Below are positions 43,184 through 52,379 of a DNA stretch of 64,000 bases, in pieces. The notes under the pieces were generated by a model. That model worked only from the letters and a program-made list of their open reading frames with translations, had not been told where the DNA came from and did no database searches. The DNA is taken from the NCBI RefSeq assembly GCF_900177515.1, contig NZ_FXAK01000004.1, positions 248,001 through 312,000 of the forward strand, in the 5' to 3' direction. Source of the DNA: Azospirillum oryzae (lineage in GTDB: Bacteria > Pseudomonadota > Alphaproteobacteria > Azospirillales > Azospirillaceae). How positions within the stretch are numbered: position 1 is the stretch's first letter; each line of letters opens with the position of its first letter. A program made the position numbers and the translations under genes.

Positions 43184-44416
43184 TCAGCGGCCGGGTGGCA
43201 GAAAGCTGAGGTCGCAGGCCCAGAGCCGCTCGCCGCCGCGGTCGGCGATGTCGCGCACCACGCCGGCCTTGGCGAGCTGCTCCACCAGCAGATGCACCCC
43301 GCGCAGCGACAGGCCGCACCGCCCCTTCAGTTCGCCCGCCACCCGGCTGATGGTGAAGGCCGGGCGGTCATGCAGCCAGTCCAGCACATCGGGCAGCCGC
43401 GAGCTGCTGCGCCGCGGCGTGGCGGCCAGCCGTGCCTCCCAGTGCTCCTGGACCAGATCGAGATGGCGCAAGCGCTCCAGCTCATGCGCCACCAGCTCGG
43501 GAATGCTGTCGAGGACCCAGCGCGTCCAGGCGCCTTCCGTCCCGGCCAGGGCGAGCCGGTAGCCGGTGACGTCGCGGGCGAGCGCCGCCGTCAGCGGTGG
43601 TCCGGCATGATGCAACCGGCAGGCCCCGCGGACCAGGTCGGGGGCGGCAAGCCACACCACCACACTCCACCACGAGGTCGGCGGCCGTTCCGCCGCAACC
43701 GCGGCCCGCAAGGCAGCGCTCTCGGCATCATCGTCCGGACCGCGGCGCTGCGGCGCTCCCGGGTCGGGCCGCAGCGCCAGGGCGCGGATCGCCGCGGCAG
43801 CCCCGAGCAGGCCGGGCGCGGCCGCCAGGGCCTCCGCCACCGCCTCCAGCGCCGGACCGGCATCGGCGGCGCGGGCCGCGCCGAGGCCGACCGGACGGCC
43901 GCCCTGGGCAACACTCCAGCGCCGGTGCAACTCGTCCAGCCAGGGGTGGGTCCAGGGCGTCAGCGGCGGCGGGGTAGTACCGGCCGCATCGCCTTCCACG
44001 TCGTCCAGTTCTTCGCCGCCCCCGAGGTCGACCGCTTCCAGGGCGGCAATCGAGGCGCGCACCGCGGCCACGACGTCCCCCGACTCCTCCTCCCTGTCCG
44101 GGGTCGCCGCGGACCGGACGGTCGCGCATTCCGGCGGCAGGGCGGCAGTCAGACCGGCCGGCAGCTGGGCGAACAGCGGCACCAGCAGGGCGGCGCGGGC
44201 GGCCTCGCCCCGGGCATGCTCCGGGGCGGCGAGGGCGCGTTGGAAGTCGTGGGCGTCGAGGCGGTGGCCGTCGAGGCGGATCACCGCAGCGGCCGCACGG
44301 CGGGCGGCATCGGCGGCGAGGCGCCGGCGCCGCGCCGGATCGGCGAGCGCCTGGTCGAGGCGGCCGAGCGCACGTTCGGCGGCGAGCAGGGCGGGAAGAA
44401 GGGAGAGGAGGATCAT
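43184..44416 (-). CDS. RHE_PE00001/Fic-C-terminal-like winged-helix protein
   Basis: 410 aa from ATG 44416 (GGAG six bases upstream; frame open to 44488). The N-terminus is a long helical, Ala-rich region with LDQALADPARRRRLAADAAR and HRLDAHDFQRAL. The end has a Fic-C-terminal-like winged helix: LDWLHDRPAFTISRVAGELK, then LLVEQLAKAGVVRD. No Fic catalytic motif is visible. It lies just upstream of the scpB remnant on the same strand, a pairing known on alphaproteobacterial plasmids. The function is unknown. Confidence 0.55.
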   Translation of the reverse strand: MILLSLLPALLAAERALGRLDQALADPARRRRLAADAARRAAAAVIRLDGHRLDAHDFQRALAAPEHARGEAARAALLVPLFAQLPAGLTAALPPECATVRSAATPDREEESGDVVAAVRASIAALEAVDLGGGEELDDVEGDAAGTTPPPLTPWTHPWLDELHRRWSVAQGGRPVGLGAARAADAGPALEAVAEALAAAPGLLGAAAAIRALALRPDPGAPQRRGPDDDAESAALRAAVAAERPPTSWWSVVVWLAAPDLVRGACRLHHAGPPLTAALARDVTGYRLALAGTEGAWTRWVLDSIPELVAHELERLRHLDLVQEHWEARLAATPRRSSSRLPDVLDWLHDRPAFTISRVAGELKGRCGLSLRGVHLLVEQLAKAGVVRDIADRGGERLWACDLSFLPPGR

Positions 44417-44999
44417 CGCGGCTCCGGAAAAGCCGCGCCAGGATAGCCGGTTGCAGCGATCATTGCTAACTGCACCGACATCGCACATCCAGAATACCGG
44501 GTATCGATAACGTCCTGATAATGACAGTTATCAGGGCGTTATCGTTGCGATAGACCCCGGCACTTGTCAGTTTTCCGGGATCGGTGGACACGTTCCGTCC
44601 CTCAGACCCTCCCGGCACCCCCTTCAGGACCGCATTTCCGCCCCGGCTGAATGAGATGCCCGCAATTTGTGCGAAAAGTCCGCCCTGCGTGCTTCCGCGG
44701 CTGCTTCATCCCATCAAAAACAAGCGAACAATCCTGAGCGGTGCGGTCACTGTCCCAGTGCGACCTGCTCCCATGACAGCCTTGATCACAGGGCACAAGG
44801 CGAGGGAGCGGTTTGGCGTCTTGTCGCGTGGCATCGGCCGGCTGCGGATGTAAGCGGCAGGAGCAATGCACCCCAGCCCGACCGGTCCCACTCCGGCGAG
44901 CACCTGTAAAGGAAATGGACTGCTCTGAAACGGTCGTTTACTCATATGCCCTGAAACTTTACAAAGGCGTTTCCGTCCCCGTCCTGCCTGGACTCCGCC
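44417..44999. promoter_or_regulatory. Intergenic region with 17-bp inverted repeat (possible recombination site)
   Basis: CGATAACGTCCTGATAA (44505-44521) and TTATCAGGGCGTTATCG (44528-44544) pair at 16 of 17 positions around six bases. Nearby ATAACG/TTATC blocks repeat. It lies about 455 bp before the serine recombinase gene and 90 bp before the start of the winged-helix gene. It could be a res-like recombination site or an operator. No gene is visible in the other 500 bp. Confidence 0.5.
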
Positions 45000-45983
45000 A
45001 TGGCGCTCATCGGCTACGCCCGCGTCTCGACCGACGATCAGACCACCGCCGCCCAGATCGATGCGCTGCGCGCCGCCGGCTGCGCCACGATCTTCGAGGA
45101 GAAGGCCTCCGGCGCCTCGCGCGCCCGGCCCGAGCTGGCACGCACCCTGGCCGGCCTGACCAGGGGCGACACGCTGGTGATCTGGAAGCTCGACCGGCTC
45201 GGCCGCTCGCTGGCCCACCTGCTGGAGGTGATCGAGGATCTGCGCGGCCGCGGCTGCCATTTCCGCTGCCTCACCAGCCCGATCGACACCGCAAGCCCGC
45301 ACGGCACGCTGGTGCTGCAGATGCTGGGCGCGGTGGCCGAGTACGAACGCTCGCTGATCCGCGAGCGGACGAAGGCCGGGCTGAAGGCGGCCAAGGCGCG
45401 GGGCCGGGTCGGCGGCAATCCCAAGCTGAAGCAGGGCGACACGGCGATGGCGCGGCGTCTGGCCGAACGGCAGCGCCAGCTCTACCTGCTGGAATTGACC
45501 CGCACGGCGGAGGAATGGCTGCCCACCGTGCGGCGGCTCCGGCTGGCCCACTCCCCGGCCCGCTCCTGGGCGGCGGTGACGCGGGCGGTGAACGCCAGGC
45601 TGCCGCCGGGCCGGCATTGGACCGCCGAGCGGCTGCGCCGCGCCGTCCGCGCCTTCGTCGAGGAAGGGCTGGCGGAAAGGGCACTGCTCGACAAGGCGCC
45701 TGCGGTGCGCGGGGACGACCGGCTGATGGTGCTGGTCGCCGGCATCGCCCGGGCGAACCCGACGCTGTCGCTGCGGGCCATCGGCGCCCAGCTGGAGGCG
45801 ATGCGGGAGACCACGCCGCGCGGCGGGCACAGTTGGGCGGCGGCCTCGGTCAAGAACCTGCTGGACCGTGCCCGCGCCCAGGGGCTGCTTCCCGCCGGCC
45901 CGGCAAGCCCCGCCGCTCCGGCCGACGCCTCAAGCGCCGGCCTCCCGGAAACAGTCCGGCCGCCGCGGCGAACCAGGGGATAA
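45000..45983 (+). CDS. Serine recombinase (resolvase/invertase family) with extended C-terminus
   Basis: 327 aa. The catalytic serine is in IGYARVSTDDQT (Ser about residue 10). The resolvase domain (1 to about 140) shows LVIWKLDRLGRS and GAVAEYERSLIRERTKAGL. Known resolvases are about 185 residues, so about 140 residues are added after the usual helix-turn-helix position (RLRRAVRAFVEEGLAERALL and further). It resembles Tn3-type resolvase or invertase relatives. No transposase lies nearby. The inverted repeat at 44505-44544 is a possible site. Confidence 0.85.
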   Translation: MALIGYARVSTDDQTTAAQIDALRAAGCATIFEEKASGASRARPELARTLAGLTRGDTLVIWKLDRLGRSLAHLLEVIEDLRGRGCHFRCLTSPIDTASPHGTLVLQMLGAVAEYERSLIRERTKAGLKAAKARGRVGGNPKLKQGDTAMARRLAERQRQLYLLELTRTAEEWLPTVRRLRLAHSPARSWAAVTRAVNARLPPGRHWTAERLRRAVRAFVEEGLAERALLDKAPAVRGDDRLMVLVAGIARANPTLSLRAIGAQLEAMRETTPRGGHSWAAASVKNLLDRARAQGLLPAGPASPAAPADASSAGLPETVRPPRRTRG

Positions 45984-46043
45984 ACCACGGGTGGGGCCGG
46001 AGGCCGGGAGTTTGTCGTTGCGTCCGGCACCGGCGCCGCTTAG

Positions 46044-47981
46044 ATGCCGGGAATGTCCGCCCGTCCCGGGAGGCCCCAACAGCCGCGCTCCGCCATGTCC
46101 CTGCCCCCCATTCCCCTCCTTCCCAGACGGAAGGACACGGACGACCGGCAGTCCGAACATCCCGGGTCCGCGCATCCCGCTCCGGAGGGCCGTCACGGCG
46201 GCTGGTTGCGCAGCCGCCTGTTCCTGCTCCGCGCCCTGGCCAGCCGGAATGTCCGCGACAATGATTTCGCCATCGTCGCCCTCGGGGTGCTTGCCGCGGC
46301 GCTGATCGCCGGCGGGGTCGCCTTGCTCCAGAAAGCCGTCGGGCTGCTGCATTCGGTGCTCTTCGATCTTCCGCGCGGCGCCCATCTGAGCGCGGGGGTG
46401 GCCATCGGCCCCTGGCAGCCGCTGGTCATCCCGATGGTCGGCGGGCTGGCGCTGGGCATTTTCGGCAGCTTCGCCCGGCGCCTGCGGGCGAAGGACATCG
46501 TCGACCCCATCGAGGCGAATGCGCTCTACGGCGGCACGATGTCCCTGCTCGACAGCCTTCGGCTGGCCGCCTCCACGCTGATGTCCAACGCCTTCGGCGC
46601 CTCGGTCGGCATGGAGGCGGCCTACACCCAGGTCGGAGCGGGCGTCACCTCCACGGCCGGGCAGGCCTTCAAGCTTCGCCGCGCCGACCTGCGGATCCTG
46701 GTCGGCTGCGGCGCCGCCGCCGCCATCGCCGCCGCGTTCAACGCCCCGCTCGCCGGGGCCTTCTATGCCTTCGAACTGGTGATCGGCAGCTATACGCTCG
46801 CCGCCCTGGCGCCGGTCAGCCTGTCCGCCATCACCGCCGGCATCATCATCCGCTGGACCAGCGGCCACGACACCATCTTCGCCGTCTACGACCCCGTCAG
46901 CGTGGGGCCGAGCGACTATCCCTTCTTCGTCCTGGTCGGCATCGGCGCCGCCATCCTCGGCATCGCCACGATGAAGGCGGTGACGCTGGCGGAGCGCCTG
47001 TTCCGGGCGGCGCATGTCCCCGGCTGGCTCAGGCCGGCCGTCGGGGGGCTGCTGGTCGGGGCCATCGCCATGCTCTACCCGCAGGTGCTGGGCAGCGGCC
47101 ACGGCGCGATCCAGCACAACATCGTCCTCGGCTATGACGGGATCGTCCTGGCGGGCCTGCTGGTCGCCAAGGTCGTCGCCTCGTCCATCTCCCTCGGCGC
47201 GGGCTTCCGCGGCGGGCTGTTCAGCTCCTCGCTGTTCCTGGGCAGCCTGTACGGCAGCCTCTTCGTGAAGATCGCCGGCTGGCTGCTGCCCGACGTCGGC
47301 ATCCACTATACCGCCTTCATCCTGGTCGGGATGGGGTCGGTCGCCGCCGCCATCGTCGGCGCCCCGCTCACCATGGTCATGCTGGTCCAGGAGGCCACCG
47401 CCGACTTTCCCGTCACCCTCGGCGTGCTCACCAGCGTGGCCGTCGCGACGATGATCGTGCGCCGGATGTTCGGCCACTCCTTCGCCACCTGGCGTTTCCA
47501 CCTGCGCGGCCTGCCCATCCACGGCGCGCACGACATCGGCTGGATCGAAAACCTGACGGTGGGACGGATGATGCGCCGCGACGCCAAGAGCGTTCCCGCC
47601 TCCATGAAACTGGCCGACCTGCGCCGCATGTTTCCGCTGGGCAGCGCCAAGCAGGTGTTCGTGCTCGACGAACGCGGCGCCTATGCCGGCATCGTCATGC
47701 TTTCCACCGTGCATGATCCGACCCTGCAGGAGGACATGGAGCAGCGCACCGCCGGTGATCTCGCCCGCTCGGCGGATGCCGTCCTTCTGCCGGGACAGAA
47801 TGTGCGCAGCGCTCTCAAGCTCTTCACCGACACGGAGGAGGAGAGCCTTCCGGTCGTGGAGAGCGCGACGACGAAGCGGCTGGTCGGCTATCTGACGGAA
47901 GCCTACGCGCTGCGCCGCTACAACCAGGAACTGGAACGCAAGCGCGCCGAGGAGCTGGGAGAACGGCACCTCTTCGGCTGA
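46044..47981 (+). CDS. CLC-type chloride channel/antiporter with CBS domains
   Basis: 645 aa (ATG 46095 is an alternative start). Ten or more membrane helices lie between about residues 75 and 480, followed by two CBS-like domains ([20 protein letters not shown], then [13 protein letters not shown]). CLC motifs are variant: the usual GREGP is GMEAAYTQ near residue 190, still with the gating-type Glu; GSGIP is not recognisable; GKFxxP reads [11 protein letters not shown]. Many high-GC bacterial CLCs differ at these sites. Chloride or proton/anion exchange at the inner membrane is likely; selectivity is uncertain. Confidence 0.8.
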   Translation: MPGMSARPGRPQQPRSAMSLPPIPLLPRRKDTDDRQSEHPGSAHPAPEGRHGGWLRSRLFLLRALASRNVRDNDFAIVALGVLAAALIAGGVALLQKAVGLLHSVLFDLPRGAHLSAGVAIGPWQPLVIPMVGGLALGIFGSFARRLRAKDIVDPIEANALYGGTMSLLDSLRLAASTLMSNAFGASVGMEAAYTQVGAGVTSTAGQAFKLRRADLRILVGCGAAAAIAAAFNAPLAGAFYAFELVIGSYTLAALAPVSLSAITAGIIIRWTSGHDTIFAVYDPVSVGPSDYPFFVLVGIGAAILGIATMKAVTLAERLFRAAHVPGWLRPAVGGLLVGAIAMLYPQVLGSGHGAIQHNIVLGYDGIVLAGLLVAKVVASSISLGAGFRGGLFSSSLFLGSLYGSLFVKIAGWLLPDVGIHYTAFILVGMGSVAAAIVGAPLTMVMLVQEATADFPVTLGVLTSVAVATMIVRRMFGHSFATWRFHLRGLPIHGAHDIGWIENLTVGRMMRRDAKSVPASMKLADLRRMFPLGSAKQVFVLDERGAYAGIVMLSTVHDPTLQEDMEQRTAGDLARSADAVLLPGQNVRSALKLFTDTEEESLPVVESATTKRLVGYLTEAYALRRYNQELERKRAEELGERHLFG

Positions 47982-48153
47982 TCGGTGGGCCGACCGGCCG
48001 GCTGATCTGTGGGCATCCTCCGTCCCCCCTGTTCTTCTGCCACGTCCCCCTCTCCGAACGCGCGAAGCCGTGCCTGCCGGCGGCGGATTTATGCTCGTGT
48101 CCATACCGGCGTCCACCGGCCTTCGGCAACCTTGGCAGCAGTGGGAGGTTGGC

Positions 48154-48897
48154 ATGAGTATGATAAGGCGCAGCTCCGCCGAGTTTCTCGGGACATTCTG
48201 GCTGGTCTTCGGTGGCTGCGGCAGTGCCGTGCTCGCCGCCGCCTTTCCGCAGGTCGGGATCGGGCTGCTCGGCGTCTCCCTCGCCTTCGGCCTCACCGTC
48301 CTGACCATGGCCTATTCCATCGGCCACATCTCCGGCTGCCACCTGAACCCGGCGGTGACCGTCGGGCTGTGGGCGGGCGGACGGTTCCCGGCCAAGGACA
48401 TCCTGCCCTACGTGCTGGCCCAGCTGGTCGGCGCCTTCGCGGCCGCCCTGGTCCTGTATGTCATCGCCACCGGCAAGGCCGACTACAGCCTGGCCGTCAA
48501 CGGCCTCGCCGCCAACGGGTACGAGGCGCATTCGCCCGGCCAGTACGGCATCACCTCGGCCCTGGTGATCGAGCTGGTGCTGACCTTCTTCTTCGTGCTG
48601 GTGATCCTGGGCTCCACCGACCGCCGGGCGCCGGCCGGCTTCGCGCCGCTGGCCATCGGCATGGCGCTCGTCCTCATCCACCTGATCAGCATCCCGGTGA
48701 CCAACACGTCGGTGAACCCGGCGCGCAGCACCGGTCCGGCGCTGGTGGTCGGCGGATGGGCGCTGCAGCAGCTCTGGCTGTTCTGGATCGCCCCGCTGGC
48801 CGGCGGACTGGCGGGCGGACTGGCCTACCGCGCGCTTGCCGAGGAGGCACCGGCGAAGCCCGCCATCACCGGGCAGGCGGAAAGCTCCTCCACCTGA
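48154..48897 (+). CDS. aqpZ: Aquaporin Z
   Basis: 247 aa from ATG 48154, with GGGAGG five bases upstream (the frame is open to 48070). It has six hydrophobic segments and both water-channel motifs, HLNPAVTVG near residue 64 and SVNPARSTG near residue 189, with [19 protein letters not shown] at the N-terminus as in AqpZ proteins. The pore is selective for water across the inner membrane. It has no obvious operon partner. Confidence 0.9.
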   Translation: MSMIRRSSAEFLGTFWLVFGGCGSAVLAAAFPQVGIGLLGVSLAFGLTVLTMAYSIGHISGCHLNPAVTVGLWAGGRFPAKDILPYVLAQLVGAFAAALVLYVIATGKADYSLAVNGLAANGYEAHSPGQYGITSALVIELVLTFFFVLVILGSTDRRAPAGFAPLAIGMALVLIHLISIPVTNTSVNPARSTGPALVVGGWALQQLWLFWIAPLAGGLAGGLAYRALAEEAPAKPAITGQAESSST

Positions 48898-48911
48898 TCC
48901 TGACGCGATCG

Positions 48912-48953
48912 AGGGACCGGTTCGCAGGGACCGGTTCGCAGGGACCGGTCCCG
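48912..48953. repeat. 14-bp repeat, three tandem copies
   Basis: AGGGACCGGTTCGC occurs at 48912 and 48926, and a third copy begins at 48940 and diverges at its end (AGGGACCGGTCCCGG). It lies just after the aquaporin stop, in the 190-bp gap before the insertion sequence. Confidence 0.75.
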
Positions 48954-49019
48954 GATGGCACGCCCCGGCCCCCTTATGGCTCCGCAGATGTCGCAACGCC
49001 CCGCCGCCGTCCACCATTT

Positions 49020-49072
49020 GGCGCATGGGGGCTCCCTTCAATCCTCTGGATTGGCTGGAGGGGAAATGCGCC
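49020..49072. repeat. Nested palindrome near the left end of the IS605-type element
   Basis: GGCGCAT (49020-49026) pairs with ATGCGCC (49066-49072). Inside, CTCC pairs with GGAG and ATCC with GGAT around a three-base loop. The overall 53-bp imperfect hairpin lies just before tnpA's stop side. It could be the left end of the insertion sequence, which is recognised as a hairpin, or the terminator of aqpZ. Confidence 0.6.
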
Positions 49073-49088
49073 GCGCTACCCGGTACGT

Positions 49089-49502
49089 TCACGCACCGGC
49101 GCCGGCTTGGCCCTTGATGTAGCACTTCAGCGCCTCAAACGGCGTGCCGACAACGGACATCACGCAGTACGAGCGCGACCAGAACGCGAGCTTGCTGTCC
49201 CAGCGGTTCACCTCGTCCGGGAACTCCGCCCGTAAGCGGCGGCTCGTCCCAGTCTTCAGCGCGTTCACGAACTCAGACAAAGCGGTGGTCGGCGGCAGCG
49301 TGACGAGCAGGGGCACATGGTCCAGTTCGTCATTGCACTCCAGCATCCGCCCGCCCCAGGCGTTGCACCGCTCCCCGGCGGGCTCGCCAAAGGGTGTCAG
49401 CATGTCCACCGTCAGCACACGGCGACGGTATTTCGTCACCAGAACAAGATGGTCGTTCAGGCTGTAGATGCGGTAGTTCTCGTCTTTGACTAAAACAACC
49501 AA
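49089..49502 (-). CDS. tnpA: IS200/IS605 TnpA (Y1 transposase) with altered HUH motif
   Basis: 137 aa from a TTG at 49502; no ATG fits the start. LNDHLVLVTKYRRRVLT and WSRSYCVMSVVG with the catalytic-type Tyr are typical of Y1 transposases, as is YIKGQ near the end. The metal-binding HUH motif, normally HVHLLV, reads DHVPLLV: the second His is Pro (codon CCC). That should weaken or abolish nicking, since both His ligate the metal. The rest is complete. Confidence 0.8.
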   Translation of the reverse strand: MVVLVKDENYRIYSLNDHLVLVTKYRRRVLTVDMLTPFGEPAGERCNAWGGRMLECNDELDHVPLLVTLPPTTALSEFVNALKTGTSRRLRAEFPDEVNRWDSKLAFWSRSYCVMSVVGTPFEALKCYIKGQAGAGA

Positions 49503-49539
49503 AACTTGCTATTTCCGCGGAACTACTTATAATATCGGC

Positions 49540-50769
49540 ATGAAAATGCCAGTGCGCAAGGTCACTTACCGCCTCTATCCGTCGCGGACTCAATCCGTGG
49601 CCTTGAGCGCTGCCTTGCGTCTGCACCAACAGCTGTACAACGCTGCCCTGGAGCAGCGGATCGACGCCTACCGTCGCCGTGGCGTGTCGCTGACCTATGC
49701 CGACCAGTGCCACGACCTGACCGCCCTGCGTCAGGAGTGTCCGGAGTTCGCGACGCTTAACTGCTCCTCGCAACAGGTCACGCTGCGCCGGCTCGACAAG
49801 GCCTTCAAGGCGTTCTTCGAGCGCGTGAAAACCAAGGGTGCGGCGGCGGGCTTTCCGCGTTTCAAGAGTTTGGCCCGCTTCCCCGGCTTTGGCTTTAAGT
49901 CGCACGGCGACGGCTGGCGCTTTACGCCCGGCGTGGAGTGGCGCCATGGCAAGCTGCGCCTCCAGGGCGTCGGCACGATCAAGGCGCGCGGACAGGCCCG
50001 CCAGGGTGGCCTCATCAAGGCGAGCGAACTGCTGCACCGTGACGGCGCCTGGCATCTGTCGCTGACCCTGGAGTGCCCCGACATCACCCGCTCGTCCGGG
50101 ACTGAGGCGGTCGCCTTCGACTGGGGTACGGAGACCTTCGCCACGCTGGCCGTCGGCGAAGAGGACGCACCCACGATGGAGACAGTCGAGAACCCGCGAT
50201 GGTACCGTCATGAGCAGCAGCGCATCACCGACCTTCAGCAGGCGGTCAGTCGCAAGCGCCAGGGTTCGAACCGGCGCCGCAAGGCCGCACGCCGACTGGC
50301 GAAGGCGCGCGCCCGCACCGCACGTCGCCGTCTCGACTGGCAGCACAAGCTGTCGTCCGACCTCGTCAAGCGATTCGCCCTGATCGCGATGGAACAGCTG
50401 TCGGTCGCCGCCATGACCCGATCCGCCGCTGGAACCGTGGACGCACCCGGCAAGCGGGTTGCTCAGAAAGCGGGGCTGAACCGGGAGATCCTCGACACGG
50501 CTCCCTCTCAGTTCTTGTCGCTGGTGCGGTACAAAGTGCAGGAAACTGGCACCGCACGCCTGATCGAAGCGCCGACACGCCGGCTGAAGCCATCACAGAC
50601 CTGTCCATGCTGCGGCACGGTCCGAAAGAAGGCCCTCAGCGAGCGTGTGCACAGATGTGACGTGTGCGGGACGACCTTGCCCCGTGACTTCGCGTCGGCA
50701 TGGGTTGTCTTGAGGTACGCTCATGGCGTTCTCAAGGCGAACGGGTCGGAACGGCCCGATGCGGAGTAA
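49540..50769 (+). CDS. tnpB: TnpB (RNA-guided nuclease family)
   Basis: 409 aa from ATG 49540 (MKMPVRKVTYRLYPS). The RuvC-type triad is visible: D in AFDWGTETFATLA, E in LIAMEQLSV, D in TLPRDFASAWVVLRYA. A zinc finger with CPCCG and CDVCG lies in between. All of this is intact. The family uses a guide RNA overlapping its 3' end to cut the donor site and promote retention. It is divergent from tnpA with about 40 bp between. Confidence 0.85.
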   Translation: MKMPVRKVTYRLYPSRTQSVALSAALRLHQQLYNAALEQRIDAYRRRGVSLTYADQCHDLTALRQECPEFATLNCSSQQVTLRRLDKAFKAFFERVKTKGAAAGFPRFKSLARFPGFGFKSHGDGWRFTPGVEWRHGKLRLQGVGTIKARGQARQGGLIKASELLHRDGAWHLSLTLECPDITRSSGTEAVAFDWGTETFATLAVGEEDAPTMETVENPRWYRHEQQRITDLQQAVSRKRQGSNRRRKAARRLAKARARTARRRLDWQHKLSSDLVKRFALIAMEQLSVAAMTRSAAGTVDAPGKRVAQKAGLNREILDTAPSQFLSLVRYKVQETGTARLIEAPTRRLKPSQTCPCCGTVRKKALSERVHRCDVCGTTLPRDFASAWVVLRYAHGVLKANGSERPDAE

Positions 50770-50812
50770 TGCCCGCGAAACCACCTCCATTCGCGGAATG
50801 GGGGCGGTAGTT
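50640..50812 (+). ncRNA. Predicted TnpB guide (omega/reRNA) region and right-end hairpin
   Basis: In this family the guide RNA covers the 3' end of tnpB and the right end. A hairpin ACCaCCtCCATTC/GAATGGgGGcGGT at 50780-50808 follows the stop and fits the right-end structure. The 5' boundary is a guess; the guide sequence would be the bases just beyond the right end. Position is inferred from family knowledge, not from an RNA signal. Confidence 0.35.
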
Positions 50813-50854
50813 CATTGTTATTCAGGCAGGACAGACGGCGCAGAAGGCGTATCC

Positions 50855-50968
50855 ATGCGGCAGTTCGACCCCGATTCCAACCCGATGACCGAGGCCGATT
50901 ACGGCATCGTGCTGGGCCTGTTCATCGGCATCTATCTCGGCCTCCTGGTGGTGTCGGCGCTTCCCTGA
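50855..50968 (+). CDS. 37-residue predicted single-helix membrane protein
   Basis: The product begins MRQFDPDSNPMTEADYG and has one hydrophobic helix, IVLGLFIGIYLGLLVVSAL, ending at the C-terminus. AAGG lies seven bases before the ATG. The N-terminus is acidic. It lies next to the IS right end, just before a LuxR gene that converges on it. Function unknown; short membrane proteins like this are often regulators of larger complexes. Confidence 0.5.
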   Translation: MRQFDPDSNPMTEADYGIVLGLFIGIYLGLLVVSALP

Positions 50969-50986
50969 GCCTCATTGCCCTAACCA

Positions 50987-52189
50987 TTACGACCCCTCCG
51001 GCAGCATCAGACAGCGGTTGACCAGGTTCATCAGCTCGCTCTGGCGGGTGGTTCCGGTCTTGGCGAAGATGCTGCGCAACTGGCTGCGCACGGTGCTGAT
51101 CGCCACGCCGCGGCGGTCGCCGATCTCGGCCGGGGTCAGGTCGGCCAGCAGGTCGATGACCAGGGCGGCCTCCACCGGCGTCAGGCCGAACAGGCCGCCC
51201 AGCCGCACCCCCAGCCCCGGCGCCACGGCGGCCGGATCGACGATGTAGACCACCGCCCGGATGCGGGCGCCGTCTCCTCCCCCGCCGCCGGCATCGCCGA
51301 ACGGCCCCGCCGCCTCGGGCGACAGCGGCAGAACGGTCAGCAGATAGGGCGCCCGGCCGGACGGGCGCGACACCCGGAGGTCGGCCGCCTCGCCCCGGCG
51401 CGCTGCGGCGGTCCTGGCGCCGGCCGACACCGCCGCCTCCAGCGCATGGGCAAGCCGACGCGCCTCGGACGCCTGTTCGGCCTGCAGGCGCCCCTGCTGA
51501 AGCCGCAGCCCGTCCCGCGCGTCGGCCATCGCCTGTCCGGCCCGGTTCAGGCAGAGGATCCGTCCGGCGGCGTCGAGCAGCGCGACCCCCATCGGCAGGC
51601 GGTCGATCATCCGGCCGCTCCACAGGACCTCCTCCTCCCGGCCGTCCTGGCGTGACAGCAGCCTGACGCGCAGCCGGATCGCCCGCTGAAGATGCGGAGC
51701 GCAGCCCTGCAGGAGCCGCACCGTCTCGTCGGGGAAGGGAGAAGTGTCGGCCGGGCGGAACAGGCTCAGCACCGGCTGCATCGGCGTCAACTCGCCGCCG
51801 TCGGACAGGGAAACGGAACACAACCGCCCCATTCCCTGCTCCTCCAACATCTCGTTGAAGATCATCGAACGGCGCAGTTCCGCCTCCGGCACCAGTTCCT
51901 CTCCACGGCGAACCACGCAGCGGCTCAGCAGGCCGCGCGCCGCCGCCGCATTGGCCCAAAGGTCGCGATGGCGGAAATGGGTCATGTAATCGCCAAGCAA
52001 TGCGTCTGAGATGTTGTGGCGGGCCCACAGCGCCGCAGTCCGGCTGTCGTGATGGGGGGCGGTGGTGAACAGGAAGCCGTGCGTCGCATCGGTCAAGCCG
52101 CAGAGCCGTTCCAGGATGGCGGCCCAGCGCTCCGGAAAGGTCACCGCGTCGTAGATGTCCTCGATCAGCGAGTCCGCAGCTTGCGCCAT
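50987..52189 (-). CDS. LuxR-family transcriptional regulator
   Basis: 400 aa from ATG 52189 with GGAGG nine bases upstream (frame open to 52267). The C-terminal LuxR helix-turn-helix is clear: GLTPVEAALVIDLLADLTPA, then GVAISTVRSQLRSIFAKTGT. The N-terminal 300 residues are a sensor-like region including a PAS-like part (LPMGVALLDAAGRILCLNR). The ligand is unknown. It is divergent from a degenerate receiver-domain gene, which suggests a common response pathway. Confidence 0.8.
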   Translation of the reverse strand: MAQAADSLIEDIYDAVTFPERWAAILERLCGLTDATHGFLFTTAPHHDSRTAALWARHNISDALLGDYMTHFRHRDLWANAAAARGLLSRCVVRRGEELVPEAELRRSMIFNEMLEEQGMGRLCSVSLSDGGELTPMQPVLSLFRPADTSPFPDETVRLLQGCAPHLQRAIRLRVRLLSRQDGREEEVLWSGRMIDRLPMGVALLDAAGRILCLNRAGQAMADARDGLRLQQGRLQAEQASEARRLAHALEAAVSAGARTAAARRGEAADLRVSRPSGRAPYLLTVLPLSPEAAGPFGDAGGGGGDGARIRAVVYIVDPAAVAPGLGVRLGGLFGLTPVEAALVIDLLADLTPAEIGDRRGVAISTVRSQLRSIFAKTGTTRQSELMNLVNRCLMLPEGS

Positions 52190-52379
52190 GGGGGAAATCC
52201 TCCGCTCGACAACAATTCCCCGTAGGCAATCGCCCACGCTCAAGACCAACTGGTTGCGTATGACCATCGGCCGAGTGTTTCGTCCGTCATGTGAAGGATG
52301 CGGTCGCTGGGATTTTCCTCAAAAGTTGTTGGATCACCCCTGCCGGAAACAGGAGCCATCGAAGCGGAGCAAGGCCCCC

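Larger units (their letters stand above)
49073..50812. mobile_element. IS200/IS605-family insertion sequence (approximate ends)
   Basis: Divergent tnpA (minus) and tnpB (plus), as in IS605. An imperfect hairpin follows tnpB at 50780-50808. The left end may include the 49020-49072 palindrome. Ends cannot be fixed from sequence alone because this family makes no target duplication and has no terminal inverted repeats. TnpA lacks one catalytic His, so transposition may depend on another copy. Confidence 0.75.

Noticed and set aside
45930-48308. 792-residue minus-strand frame over the CLC and recombinase tail
   Set aside because: Composition-driven open frame without motifs; the plus frame has CLC and CBS features.
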